From contig JACQUC010000101.1 in assembly GCA_016210495.1 (NCBI GenBank), forward strand, positions 1-64,000: a DNA stretch of 64,000 nucleotides. Reading direction: 5' to 3'. The translations under genes were made by a program, and so were the position numbers. Shown here piece by piece: positions 31,697-40,357 of the stretch; position 1 is the stretch's first letter; the number at the start of each line of letters is the position of its first letter. The notes under the pieces are model-generated. The model saw only the letters and a program-made list of their open reading frames with translations. It was not told the DNA's origin and searched no databases. The stretch comes from Chloroflexota bacterium. GTDB taxonomy: Bacteria > Chloroflexota > FW602-bin22 > JACPRP01.

Positions 31697-33136
31697 ATGA
31701 CGTCGTTGGCCTGGCAGCGCGAGGGCAATCCGCGTAAGGCGGACCCCCACGCTACCCCGTCAAATACGTCGGCTGATGACGCACCAGTGAGGATTGTGCC
31801 TTTGCCTGCCAGAACACTCCAAGGTGAGATCCGCGTGCCAAACGACAAATCCATTTGCCATCGGGCGCTGATGCTCGGGGGACTCGCCTCGGGCCGCTCG
31901 ATCGTCCATGGGCTCTTGAACTCGGCAGACGTGCTTTCTACTGCCAGGTGCCTGAGAGCGCTGGGGGTCGGCATCGAGATGGTCGATGAGGGAACGGCGA
32001 TCATCGATGGCAGGGGAGAGCAGGGCTTGGCGGAGCCGGGAGATGTCCTCGATGCCGGCAACTCGGGCACAACGGTACGACTTCTCTCGGGTGTTCTGGC
32101 GGGGCAGGACTTCTATTCTGTCCTCACGGGCGATGCCTCGCTGCGCCGCCGTCCGATGGCCCGCATCGCTCAGCCGCTGGCGCAGATGGGGGCCACGATC
32201 TTAGGTAGAGATGCCAACCGTCTTTTGCCGCTTAGCATCGTGGGCGGGAACCTGCGTTCCATCGGCTACCGCCTGCCGGTGGCCAGCGCGCAGGTCAAGT
32301 CTTGCATCCTGCTTGCCGGGCTGTTTGCCGAGGGAGAGACCACCGTCGAAGAGCCTTCGGCCACGCGGGACCACACCGAGCGGATGTTGAGCGCTCTCGG
32401 GGTGCCGATTACGTGGGGCGGCGGCATCGTGCGGGTACGCGGCAGGAGCGTGCCCTCGAGCTTCGAGATAAGCGTTCCGGGCGACTTCTCGTCGGCCGCC
32501 TTCTTTCTGGCGGCTGCGGCGATCCTGCCCGACTCCGAGCTGGTCGTGCACGACGTCGGTGTGAACCCCACGCGCACCGGGTTCCTGGGCCTGCTGCGCT
32601 CAATGGGGGCGGACATTACTATGGAGAACGAGCGCATCGTGGGCGGCGAGCCGGTGGCGGACTTGCGCTGTCGCGGCAGCCAGCTTCGGGGCGGGATGGT
32701 ACAGGGAGAGATGGTGCCCAGCTTGATCGACGAGCTGCCGGTGGCCGCCGTCGTGGCCACGCAGGCCGAGGGACAGACGGTGGTGCGCGATGCCCAGGAG
32801 CTGCGGGTGAAAGAGAGCGATCGCATCAGGACAATCGTGGTCGAACTGAGCCGATTGGGCGCGAGAATCTCCGAAACCGACGACGGGTTCGTCGTCGAGG
32901 GGCCGACGCCACTGAGGGGGGCTTACTGCCACAGCTACGGCGACCACCGTATCGCTATGTCGCTGGCCGTCGCCGGCCTGGTGGCATCGGGCGACGTGAC
33001 CATCGACGATCCCTCCTGCGCCGACGTCTCGTTCCCGGGCTTCTTTGAGGCACTTGGCAACATCTGCCGTGAGCCGCCTCCGTTTGGGAGGGGCAGTAGT
33101 CCTGCTTCAGCGGACGGGATCGACGATGAGGTCTAG
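31697..33136 (+). CDS. aroA: 3-phosphoshikimate 1-carboxyvinyltransferase (EPSP synthase)
   Basis: 479 residues from ATG 31697, or ~445 if GTG 31796 is used; neither start has a good ribosome site. It joins phosphoenolpyruvate to shikimate-3-phosphate in the chorismate pathway. Motifs are VPNDKSICHRALMLGGLA (the usual ...SKShshRAL, with Asp-Lys-Ser), DAGNSGTTVRLLSG, TGDASLRRRPM, ASAQVKSCILLAGL, PGDFSSAAFFLAAA, ELRVKESDRI and GDHRIAMSLAVAGL. Class cannot be judged reliably. The last ~30 bases overlap the 3' end of the convergent ThDP-enzyme gene, and the C-terminal ~20 residues are not conserved in type. No other aro gene is present here. Confidence 0.95.
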   Translation: MTSLAWQREGNPRKADPHATPSNTSADDAPVRIVPLPARTLQGEIRVPNDKSICHRALMLGGLASGRSIVHGLLNSADVLSTARCLRALGVGIEMVDEGTAIIDGRGEQGLAEPGDVLDAGNSGTTVRLLSGVLAGQDFYSVLTGDASLRRRPMARIAQPLAQMGATILGRDANRLLPLSIVGGNLRSIGYRLPVASAQVKSCILLAGLFAEGETTVEEPSATRDHTERMLSALGVPITWGGGIVRVRGRSVPSSFEISVPGDFSSAAFFLAAAAILPDSELVVHDVGVNPTRTGFLGLLRSMGADITMENERIVGGEPVADLRCRGSQLRGGMVQGEMVPSLIDELPVAAVVATQAEGQTVVRDAQELRVKESDRIRTIVVELSRLGARISETDDGFVVEGPTPLRGAYCHSYGDHRIAMSLAVAGLVASGDVTIDDPSCADVSFPGFFEALGNICREPPPFGRGSSPASADGIDDEV

Positions 33137-34825
33137 CAGGGCCAGTTGGCCGCTTTGGACGCGCTCGATTGCCCGCCCCAGTACACGCGGGAGCTCCTCT
33201 GGGTCCTCGACTCGGTCGCCGAAGCTACCAAACGCCATGGCGATGGCAGCGTAGTCGGGCGCCGGGGCTATATCGACGCCATAGAATGTCTTGGTGCGAG
33301 CGCACCAGCCGTCCGGGAAGTTCCCGAGATGGGAGCGCTTCATAGCAGCGTAGCCCTGGTTGTTCATGATGACTACCAGGATAGGCACCCGGTACTGCTG
33401 GGCGAAGCCGAAGGCTGCGAGGCCAGGGTTGTAATTGAAGGATCCATCTCCCTCGATGGCGACGACCAGGCGGTCAGGTGCGGCGACTTTCACACCCAGG
33501 GCTGTGCCCAGCCCGACGCCCAGACCTCCACTGCTCGGGCTGTGGAAGGTTCCTGGCAGATTCCGCCGCAGGTGGCGCAGCAAGATGCCCTTATGTGTGA
33601 TGGTTTCGTTGACGACGATAGCATCCGGCGGTAGGACCTCTCCGATGTTAAACGCGGCCCAACGCCCTTCCATGGGCCGCCGTTGCGCGGCTGCGAGCGC
33701 CTGGGCGCGCAGCTCCTCGTGCTGCTGTTCGTGCCGGGCTCGCAAAGATACTTTTCGGGCCTCGCGCGCCTGATCTACTCCGCTCGAGGCGGCCAAGCGC
33801 TCCTTCACGCGGCGGTTGATCTGCTGCAACGAGCCAACCAGATTGCCGGCGACGACCTGGTCGACGCCAAAGCCCCAATAATTGAGCAATTCTCGGCCAG
33901 GATCTTCGTCGATCAGAACGACCCTGGCGTCGGTGGTTCGCTTCGACGCTGGATACCACGGCTGCTGGCATCCGACGAGCAGCACAAGGTCCGCCTCATC
34001 GACCATCCGCTTGGCCTCGAAGCCTAAGTGGAGCGCGTGATCGCGGGGGAAATTGAGGGCGACCGGGTCCGAGGCTTCGACGACCGGCATGCCCAGGCTT
34101 TCAGCCAGTTCCACCAGCTGCTCGACGGCGCCGGGTTTGTCGCCAGCGTATTCGGTCAGCAGCACAGGTCGGCGCGCGCTAATCAGTGCTCCGGCGACTT
34201 GCTCGAGCGTGGCGCTATCGGCGTAGGTTGGCGGCGGTGGCGGTGCGCAACGGCCGCCAAACGGGATTGCGTCACCGAATAGAAACTCTAGCGGCACCGA
34301 AAGGAAAACAGGTCCACAGGGCGGCGTGAGCGCGAGACGACAGGCGTCCTGCAAGGTGCCCAGCAGGACTTCCCGGCTGAGCACCGTGGTGCTCCGCTTC
34401 ACGCAAGGCTGGGCGACGGCAGCAGAGCCACCGGCATCGCAGAGCTGGCGTGCCCACTGAGGTCCCGGCTCGCAAGCCGCCATCTCCCCAAACGTCGCCG
34501 AATCGCCGGCAAGCACCACCATCGGCGCGCGCTCGCGCCGCGCGGAGCGGAGGGCCATCGCCGCGTGAAGCGTTCCCACCGCCGTGTGCAACAGCACCAC
34601 CGATAGCTTCTCCGACTGCTTATAGTATCCCTTGGCTATAGCAACAGCCAGGTCTTCGTGGCGCGTGTCGAAGTAGCAGGGGCCTTTACCCTCGGCGCTT
34701 GCGCGAGCTAGCGCGTCCCAAACGGGGGACCATTCGGTTCCCGGGGACGAGAAGATGTACTCGACGCCATAGGCACGGAACACATCTAAAACGGCGTCAC
34801 TTAGGGTTCTAGCGTCTTCTGGCAT
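33107..34825 (-). CDS. Thiamine-diphosphate-dependent enzyme (acetolactate synthase/decarboxylase superfamily)
   Basis: 572 residues in the three-domain arrangement. The N-terminal PYR domain has FSSPGTEWSPVWDALA and catalytic Glu in TRHEDLAVAIAKGYYK. The middle domain (~200-340) resembles the FAD/NAD-like fold (PVLLTEYAGDKPGAVEQLVE). The C-terminal PP domain has the ThDP motif GDGSFNYNPGLAAFGF (about residue 458) ending in MNNQGYAA. Substrate-site residues differ from ilvB-type synthases, and no small subunit is nearby. A 2-oxoacid decarboxylase or lyase such as benzoylformate-decarboxylase-like is as likely. It is monocistronic and overlaps the aroA 3' end by 30 bases. Confidence 0.88.
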   Translation of the reverse strand: MPEDARTLSDAVLDVFRAYGVEYIFSSPGTEWSPVWDALARASAEGKGPCYFDTRHEDLAVAIAKGYYKQSEKLSVVLLHTAVGTLHAAMALRSARRERAPMVVLAGDSATFGEMAACEPGPQWARQLCDAGGSAAVAQPCVKRSTTVLSREVLLGTLQDACRLALTPPCGPVFLSVPLEFLFGDAIPFGGRCAPPPPPTYADSATLEQVAGALISARRPVLLTEYAGDKPGAVEQLVELAESLGMPVVEASDPVALNFPRDHALHLGFEAKRMVDEADLVLLVGCQQPWYPASKRTTDARVVLIDEDPGRELLNYWGFGVDQVVAGNLVGSLQQINRRVKERLAASSGVDQAREARKVSLRARHEQQHEELRAQALAAAQRRPMEGRWAAFNIGEVLPPDAIVVNETITHKGILLRHLRRNLPGTFHSPSSGGLGVGLGTALGVKVAAPDRLVVAIEGDGSFNYNPGLAAFGFAQQYRVPILVVIMNNQGYAAMKRSHLGNFPDGWCARTKTFYGVDIAPAPDYAAIAMAFGSFGDRVEDPEELPRVLGRAIERVQSGQLALLDLIVDPVR

Positions 34826-34870
34826 TGCACTCTCCCTTACTTGGCCTTTTCGTGGTGGGACTGGCGGGAT

Positions 34871-34894
34871 GGGCGCGGAGACCGCGCCCCTACG
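34871..34894. repeat. Palindromic repeat, CCCCTACG family
   Basis: GGGCGCGGAGACCGCGCCCC followed by TACG. Same plan as the copies at 46328 and 56573 (GGGCGAGG-aga/aaa-CC..GCCCCTACG). Confidence 0.75.
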
Positions 34895-34962
34895 TCATTG
34901 CTGATGGTATCGCAACCTGAGGTGCCGTGTCAATGGCTGGGTAGGCTGCAACTCTTCGCCTT

Positions 34963-34991
34963 TTGCACGGCGCCACTTGAAATGCTAGAAT
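34963..34991 (+). promoter_or_regulatory. Sigma-70-type promoter
   Basis: TTGCAC and TAGAAT separated by 17 bp, ~55 bases upstream of the GT-C gene start. Confidence 0.6.
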
Positions 34992-35053
34992 ACTCGCGCC
35001 TCTACGGCAAAGCGGGCTGAACGAGCCGCGATACGTGAGGGCGTGAGGGAGTG

Positions 35054-36721
35054 ATGGTGGGCTTCGCCAGGCGTTGGATTAGCGGCAGGGGCGCTCTGCC
35101 TCTTTTGCTGCTTGTCGGCGTCGCGTCTGAGGCGATCTATTTGGTGTACTTCGTGCGCGGCTTCTACTTGCCGGCGTACTATGCTATGCCGTTGCTGGAT
35201 TTGGGCAAGATCACGCGGTACGCCCCAGGTGCCGCCGTAGAATTCCTGGGGTACTTCACGGCCCTTTTTGTGCTCTACTATCTGGCGTACAGGTTGGCGC
35301 GCGCGGTTGGCTTCTCGCGTGAAATCGACGGGGTGCCCCGCCCCGCCCCGGGCGGACAGGGACGTCCGCCCCTACGAGGGATCGAGGATTCGGCGGGTGG
35401 TTGCCCGCGTGTGAGCAGTGGGGCACTCCACTCCACTCCGGGCGGACAGAGACGTCCGCCCCTACACCTGAGAAGTGGCGATGGGTCGGCCCGGGCACAG
35501 TCTGCGGATTGGTGGCTGGTCGCGATCGTCGGCTTCGCGGCGGTGTTTAGCGCGACGATGGTTTTCGTATACCCTGTGGGCGCAGCAGACATTTTTGACT
35601 ACGTGTTCAGTGGACACGTGCTGGCTCACTACCGGCTCAACCCTTTTGCCTATGCGCCGGTCGATTTCCCCAACGATCCTCTGTACTCGTATCCCGCGTG
35701 GAAATACGTGCCGGCGTCCTACGGCCCCGTCTGGGCCTACATCTGCGGGCTGGCTACCTTACTGGCTGGCAATGACCTGTACGCGAACTTGATGGCCTAT
35801 AAGACGCTCGTCGTCGCCGCGTATATGGGATCGATATGGTTGACCTGGCGCATCCTGAAGGACACCGCACCAGGATACGCGGTGCCCGGCACGCTCCTGT
35901 TCGCCTGGAATCCTCTGGTAATCTATGAGACGGCTGGCAACGGGCACAACGATTCGGTGATGATGCTTTTCGTGCTCATTGCGGTCTACTTGCTGGCGCG
36001 GAGGCGGTCAACGCTCGCCATAGCTGCCCTGGTCTTGTCCGCGTTGCTGAAATTCGTGACGGCCGTGCTTCTCCCGGTCTTCGTGCTATCCGCTTTCAGC
36101 CAGGAGAAAAAGCTTGGCGGGCGGGCGAGATTCCTGGGGGGCACCTTGGTGATTGCCGGGCTTATGGCCGGGGTGCTGTACGCTCCGGTATGGGTAGGAT
36201 CCGAAACGTTGGGCCTTACGCGGAGGCAGGAGATGTTTACTAACTCTTTTCCGACGATCCTTCTGCTAATGCTTGAGGGAAGCGTAGGGACGGAAGTGGC
36301 GCGATCCCTAATCACGCGAGCTGTGACCCTACTGCTTGTCGCTTACTGCGTGTTTTGGTCTCTCCGTGCCGGAGGCACCTTTGCCGGAATGCTCAACGCC
36401 AGCTATGAAGTGCTGTTTTTCTATCTCACCGTGGCCTCTTTGTGGTTTCAGCCCTGGTATCTGGTCTGGCTGGTCTCGCTCGCGGCGCTGCTTCCCAGGG
36501 TGGACATTGCGCACAGAACTGTGATATTCTGTTATTCGGCGATGCTGAGCTACTTCGTGTTTGTCTTCCTGTGGATCTGGAACGCCACAAGCTACGATAT
36601 TATGGCCGTCCAAGCACGCGCGGTGGCCGTGACGTATGTGCTGCCTGTGGCTTTCACCGCTTACGTCCTCTGGAAGAATCGGGCGGCCCGCGGCGAGGCG
36701 AGTCAGCGCGTTGGCGGCTAA
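35054..36721 (+). CDS. GT-C-type membrane glycosyltransferase with repeats inserted in frame
   Basis: 555 residues from ATG 35054 (GTG 35051 possible; GAGGGA upstream). About 11-12 hydrophobic helices. The family signature lies in the first large outer loop, ADIFDYVFSGHVLAHYRLNP and PFAYAP, then FAWNPLVIYETAGNGHNDS, as in polyprenol-phosphate-dependent mannosyltransferase-like proteins of Chloroflexota. The acidic DIFDY pair is the likely catalytic site. Residues ~95-150, between helices 3 and 4, are Pro/Gly/Arg-rich and encoded by two palindromic repeats (35350-35376, 35440-35465) giving PGGQGRPPL and PGGQRRPPL. These read through without a stop. Start, ends and helices otherwise look intact, so it is probably functional. 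It is followed by dinG after 9 bases. Confidence 0.85.
   Translation: MVGFARRWISGRGALPLLLLVGVASEAIYLVYFVRGFYLPAYYAMPLLDLGKITRYAPGAAVEFLGYFTALFVLYYLAYRLARAVGFSREIDGVPRPAPGGQGRPPLRGIEDSAGGCPRVSSGALHSTPGGQRRPPLHLRSGDGSARAQSADWWLVAIVGFAAVFSATMVFVYPVGAADIFDYVFSGHVLAHYRLNPFAYAPVDFPNDPLYSYPAWKYVPASYGPVWAYICGLATLLAGNDLYANLMAYKTLVVAAYMGSIWLTWRILKDTAPGYAVPGTLLFAWNPLVIYETAGNGHNDSVMMLFVLIAVYLLARRRSTLAIAALVLSALLKFVTAVLLPVFVLSAFSQEKKLGGRARFLGGTLVIAGLMAGVLYAPVWVGSETLGLTRRQEMFTNSFPTILLLMLEGSVGTEVARSLITRAVTLLLVAYCVFWSLRAGGTFAGMLNASYEVLFFYLTVASLWFQPWYLVWLVSLAALLPRVDIAHRTVIFCYSAMLSYFVFVFLWIWNATSYDIMAVQARAVAVTYVLPVAFTAYVLWKNRAARGEASQRVGG
35350..35376. repeat. Palindromic repeat inside a coding region (copy 1)
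   Basis: GGGCGGACAGGGACGTCCGC followed by CCCTACG. It is read in frame as PGGQGRPPLR within the GT-C gene. Confidence 0.8.
35440..35465. repeat. Palindromic repeat inside a coding region (copy 2)
   Basis: GGGCGGACAGAGACGTCCGC followed by CCCTAC. It is in the same frame and orientation as copy 1, 90 bases away, so both are read as the same peptide. Confidence 0.8.
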
Positions 36722-36730
36722 GAAGGGGCT

Positions 36731-39610
36731 ATGGATCAGATTTTCGTCTCTATCGACCTGGAAATGACGGGGCCGCGACCGGAGAACCAAGAGATCATCG
36801 AAATCGCGGTGGTGAAGTTTAAGGGCTCCGAGGTTCTCGCTAGCTGGTCGACGCTCGTTAACCCGCGCTGCGCGATCCCATACAACATTCAGGTATTGAC
36901 CGGCATCAAGCAGGAGGATGTGGATCGCGCACCAGCGCTGCCGGAGGTGGCGGGCCAACTGCTCAAATTCGTCAAGGGCTACCCGCTGGTTGCCCATTCT
37001 GTCTCGCTGGACGTTGCCTGTCTGGAGCGCAAGGGAGTGAAACTCGAGAACCAGCAGGTGGACACCTTTGAGCTGGCCAGTATCCTGCTACCCCAGTTGA
37101 GCAGCTACAGTCTGGAGACGGTTGCGAAGCATCTCGACGTGAGCTTTCGCGCGATGCATCGCGCGGCGGACGATGCGCTGACAACCAAGGAAGTGTTTCT
37201 TGCCCTTCTGGAGAAAGCTATGGAGCTCGACCTGTTCGTCGTGCAGGAGATCAACAGGCTCGTAGGAAACGTGGATTGGCCGCTGAAGCAGCTCTTTCAA
37301 GACGTCGAGCGGCGCCAGAGCAGAGCGGCTTTTGGGTCATCTATCCGCGAGCAGTTAGCGGCGAAGAGTGGGCTCGAGAACACGCTGCTCAGCGTGTCGT
37401 TCAGTAGCGAGGATAGGAAGCCACTCGCGCCGACTTCGAGCCGGAAGCCCGTCGACGTCGCCACTCTTACCTCCATCCTAGATCCGGGCGGGCTGCTTGA
37501 CCGGCAGTTCAGTGGCTATGAACATCGGCCCCAGCAAACCAAGATGATGCAGGCCGTGGCGGACGCGCTCAACAACCGACAGAACCTCATCGTCGAGGCC
37601 GGCACGGGAACGGGCAAATCCCTGGCATACCTGCTGCCGGCGGTTTTCTTTGCCGTACAGAACGGCGAGCGAGTGGTCGTCTCGACCAACACGATCAACT
37701 TGCAAGATCAGCTCTATACCAAGGATGTCCCTGACCTGCAGGCAATATTGCCCGTTAGGTTCAGGGCTGCTCTTCTCAAGGGCCGATCTAACTACCTCTG
37801 CCTGGATCGTTGGGCTCACATGAGGCGTCAGGGTGACCTATCCAAGGACGAGGTGCTGACCCTGGTGAAGATACTGGCCTGGCTCCCTTCCACACAAACG
37901 GGCGACGTGAGCGAATTGAGCCGTCTGGGTGACCAGGATGGGGCCGTGTGGAGCAAGATATCCGCGGCCAACGAGAATTGCGCCGGCAATCAGTGCAACT
38001 ACTACGGCAAGGGGAGCTGCTTTCTTTACAGCGCCAGAAGGCAGGCGGAGAGCTCTCACGTGGTCATAGTGAACCACGCGCTGCTTCTCAGCGATTTGAG
38101 TGTCGAGGGCGTGTTGCCGGAGTACAGGTGTCTTGTCGTCGACGAAGCCCACCATCTCGAAGACGAGGCCACCCACCAGTTGTCATATGCGGTGAATCAG
38201 GCGAACCTGACCTCGCACCTGCGTGAGTTGAGCCACGGCTCAGCCCAGGACAGGCAGTCCGGCATGCTGCTGCACCTCGGCAGCCATTTTCGGGGCAGCA
38301 CGGCTCCGGTGGGCGTGCAGAAAGACGTCGAGGCGCTGGCGGATAGACTGGTGGAGCGATCTCAGGAGGCCGTCAGCACGGTCGAGCAGCTCTTTGCCCA
38401 ACTCGCGGCATTTCTCGAGGCGCACGCCCAGGACAACCGTGGCTACGATATTCGCTTGAGACTCACTCCCGGCTTGCGACGTCAGCCGGCCTGGGAAGCC
38501 ATCGAGCTGACCTGGGAAAACCTTGCCGTGCAACTCGGCGACGTAGCGGACGGCCTGGGCAGGCTCTTCACGATCTTCTCGGAATTGGAGACGCACAAGA
38601 TTCTCGACTACGACAATCTGATGAATGACCTGCGCCGGCATCACCAATTCTTTGCGCAAGCGCTGGGGGAGATCCAGGCCATCGTGGCGATTCCTCGCGC
38701 GGAGCGCATCTGCTGGGTATCCGCCGATGCACGTCATGACGACATCACACTCTGTTCGGCGCCGCTCCACGTGGGGGACATTCTCGAGGAGCAGCTCTTT
38801 TCCAAGAAGGACAGCGTGATACTTACGTCTGCGACACTGAGCACAGCAAACAGGTTCGACTACATTCAGGAGCGGCTCAGCTTCCGCGATGCGAAGGGAC
38901 TTCTGGTCGAATCCCCTTTTGACCACGTGGAGTCGACGTTGGTTTACATTCCGATGGACATGCCCGAGCCTGAGAAGCCATATTATCAACGAAGCGTGCA
39001 GCAGGCGATCATAGACCTGTGCAGGGCCACTGGGGGGCGCGCGCTGATACTCTTCACGTCACACAGCCAGTTACGCCAGACGTATCAGTCGATTCGGCAG
39101 CCGCTTCAGGAGGCAGGCATTCTCGTCCTTGGCCACAAGGTGGATCAGATGCCGCGACGCCAACTTCTGCAAACGTTCAAAACTAACCCGAAAACGGTGC
39201 TTCTTGGTGCCGCCAGCTTCTGGGAAGGCGTGGACGTGGTCGGCGAGGCGTTGAGCGTGCTCGTCATAGCCAGGCTACCCTTCGCCGTGCCGTCGGACCC
39301 TATCTTCGCGGCGCGCAGCGAGGGTTTTGAGGATCCGTTTAACCAGTACGCCCTGCCGCAAACGATCCTGCGCTTCAAACAAGGCTTCGGCAGGCTCATT
39401 CGCAGCAGGAACGATCGCGGCGCGGTCGTCGTGCTCGACAAGCGCATCCACAGCAAAACTTACGGTACCACGTTTCTCCGGTCTGTGCCCCCGTGCACGG
39501 TAACGCGCGGCACGCTTGACAGCCTTCCACGAGAAGTTGCGGATTGGCTTTCCGGCGGGCGCGCGCGAAGCTCTGGTTTGGAAGCGCGCGAGCGTACAAA
39601 GGCACGATAG
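36731..39610 (+). CDS. dinG: DnaQ-type exonuclease fused to DinG-family helicase
   Basis: 959 residues. Residues 1-170 are a DEDDh 3'-5' exonuclease: Asp9 and Glu11 in SIDLEMTGPRPENQEIIEIA, PLVAHSVSLDVACL and HRAADDALTT. Residues ~255-940 are an XPD/DinG superfamily-2 helicase: Walker A EAGTGTGKSLAYLLPA (~290), DEAH box VVDEAHHLEDEA (~470), VILTSATLS, and motif VI RFKQGFGRLIRSRNDRGAV. Cysteines at YLCLDRW and ENCAGNQCNYYGKGSC occupy the place of the 4Fe-4S cluster. This fusion is typical of Firmicutes and Chloroflexota DinG. It probably acts in replication-fork or DNA-damage repair. It follows the GT-C gene closely. No LexA box is seen. Confidence 0.94.
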   Translation: MDQIFVSIDLEMTGPRPENQEIIEIAVVKFKGSEVLASWSTLVNPRCAIPYNIQVLTGIKQEDVDRAPALPEVAGQLLKFVKGYPLVAHSVSLDVACLERKGVKLENQQVDTFELASILLPQLSSYSLETVAKHLDVSFRAMHRAADDALTTKEVFLALLEKAMELDLFVVQEINRLVGNVDWPLKQLFQDVERRQSRAAFGSSIREQLAAKSGLENTLLSVSFSSEDRKPLAPTSSRKPVDVATLTSILDPGGLLDRQFSGYEHRPQQTKMMQAVADALNNRQNLIVEAGTGTGKSLAYLLPAVFFAVQNGERVVVSTNTINLQDQLYTKDVPDLQAILPVRFRAALLKGRSNYLCLDRWAHMRRQGDLSKDEVLTLVKILAWLPSTQTGDVSELSRLGDQDGAVWSKISAANENCAGNQCNYYGKGSCFLYSARRQAESSHVVIVNHALLLSDLSVEGVLPEYRCLVVDEAHHLEDEATHQLSYAVNQANLTSHLRELSHGSAQDRQSGMLLHLGSHFRGSTAPVGVQKDVEALADRLVERSQEAVSTVEQLFAQLAAFLEAHAQDNRGYDIRLRLTPGLRRQPAWEAIELTWENLAVQLGDVADGLGRLFTIFSELETHKILDYDNLMNDLRRHHQFFAQALGEIQAIVAIPRAERICWVSADARHDDITLCSAPLHVGDILEEQLFSKKDSVILTSATLSTANRFDYIQERLSFRDAKGLLVESPFDHVESTLVYIPMDMPEPEKPYYQRSVQQAIIDLCRATGGRALILFTSHSQLRQTYQSIRQPLQEAGILVLGHKVDQMPRRQLLQTFKTNPKTVLLGAASFWEGVDVVGEALSVLVIARLPFAVPSDPIFAARSEGFEDPFNQYALPQTILRFKQGFGRLIRSRNDRGAVVVLDKRIHSKTYGTTFLRSVPPCTVTRGTLDSLPREVADWLSGGRARSSGLEARERTKAR

Positions 39611-39849
39611 ACCTAGTATCACAATGGCAGGATGCCTCAGGCGGGTGGCAGGATTTCCTCTCCTTGTGTTAGAATACCGGTACGCTGTTTGATTGGCAGC
39701 ACATATTGGAGACGGGTCCTTGGACACAACGTGGGTGGCGGTTATCGTTGTACTGGCACTCATTTTTGGTTTTTGAAAGTAGTCAGGATGACTTAGAGGA
39801 GGGGCTCCAGGTTGGTCGTGTTTTGTCCGCTAGGAAGGAGGTCCCCGCG

Positions 39850-40356
39850 ATGGAAGAGGCGATCTACGACATCAGGGTGGCGATGCCGGAAGACGTGGAA
39901 CAGATCAACAAGAACATCAAGCGTACGATGGTTAGTCCCGAAGGCAAAGCGCCACGCAAGGGCTTGCGCGATGCTGCCGTGCGCCGCGAGTTGCTCGTCT
40001 TGGAGCGCTACGAGTCGAAGGAGCGCGCAGCCAGGATCAGCGCTTTCATTGAATGGCACGCCCGCGTCGACGGAACGGTCACGATCAAGGACCTTGGCAC
40101 AGCGGGAGACGAGCCTCACACGGGAATGATCAAGCGGATTGTCCGTGAGTTGCTGCACGAGTCTTCACCCCCAGAGGCACGCGTGAAGCTGCGCGCCGAC
40201 TTGATAGCCTGGAATTCCATCTTCCAAGACCTTCCGGGGTTCTATCTAGAAGGGCAGGAGTTCTCGCGGCCACATTGGAAGAACATCTGGACCTGGACAC
40301 CCGAGGCAGAAAGACGAGCGCGCGGCCCGCGGGAACGGGGAGAGCGGAGGAGGTAG
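39850..40356 (+). CDS. Hypothetical protein, possibly GNAT-like
   Basis: 168 residues from ATG 39850, chosen for AAGGAGG upstream. It begins with IYDIRVAMPEDVEQINKNIK and includes the segments ISAFIEWHARVDGTVTIKDL, LRADLIAWNSIFQDLPGFYL and EGQEFSRPHWKNIWTW. The order (central beta strands, Gly-rich PHTGMIKRIVRELL helix, aromatic C terminus) suggests an N-acetyltransferase fold, with the helix as a candidate CoA site, but the match is loose. It is cytoplasmic. It ends one base before the convergent ftsH stop. Confidence 0.7.
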   Translation: MEEAIYDIRVAMPEDVEQINKNIKRTMVSPEGKAPRKGLRDAAVRRELLVLERYESKERAARISAFIEWHARVDGTVTIKDLGTAGDEPHTGMIKRIVRELLHESSPPEARVKLRADLIAWNSIFQDLPGFYLEGQEFSRPHWKNIWTWTPEAERRARGPRERGERRR

Positions 40357-40357
40357 C

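Noticed and set aside
33146..33634. Rightward open frame after aroA
   Set aside because: It is antisense to the ThDP-enzyme PP domain, which has the clear GDG..NN motif.
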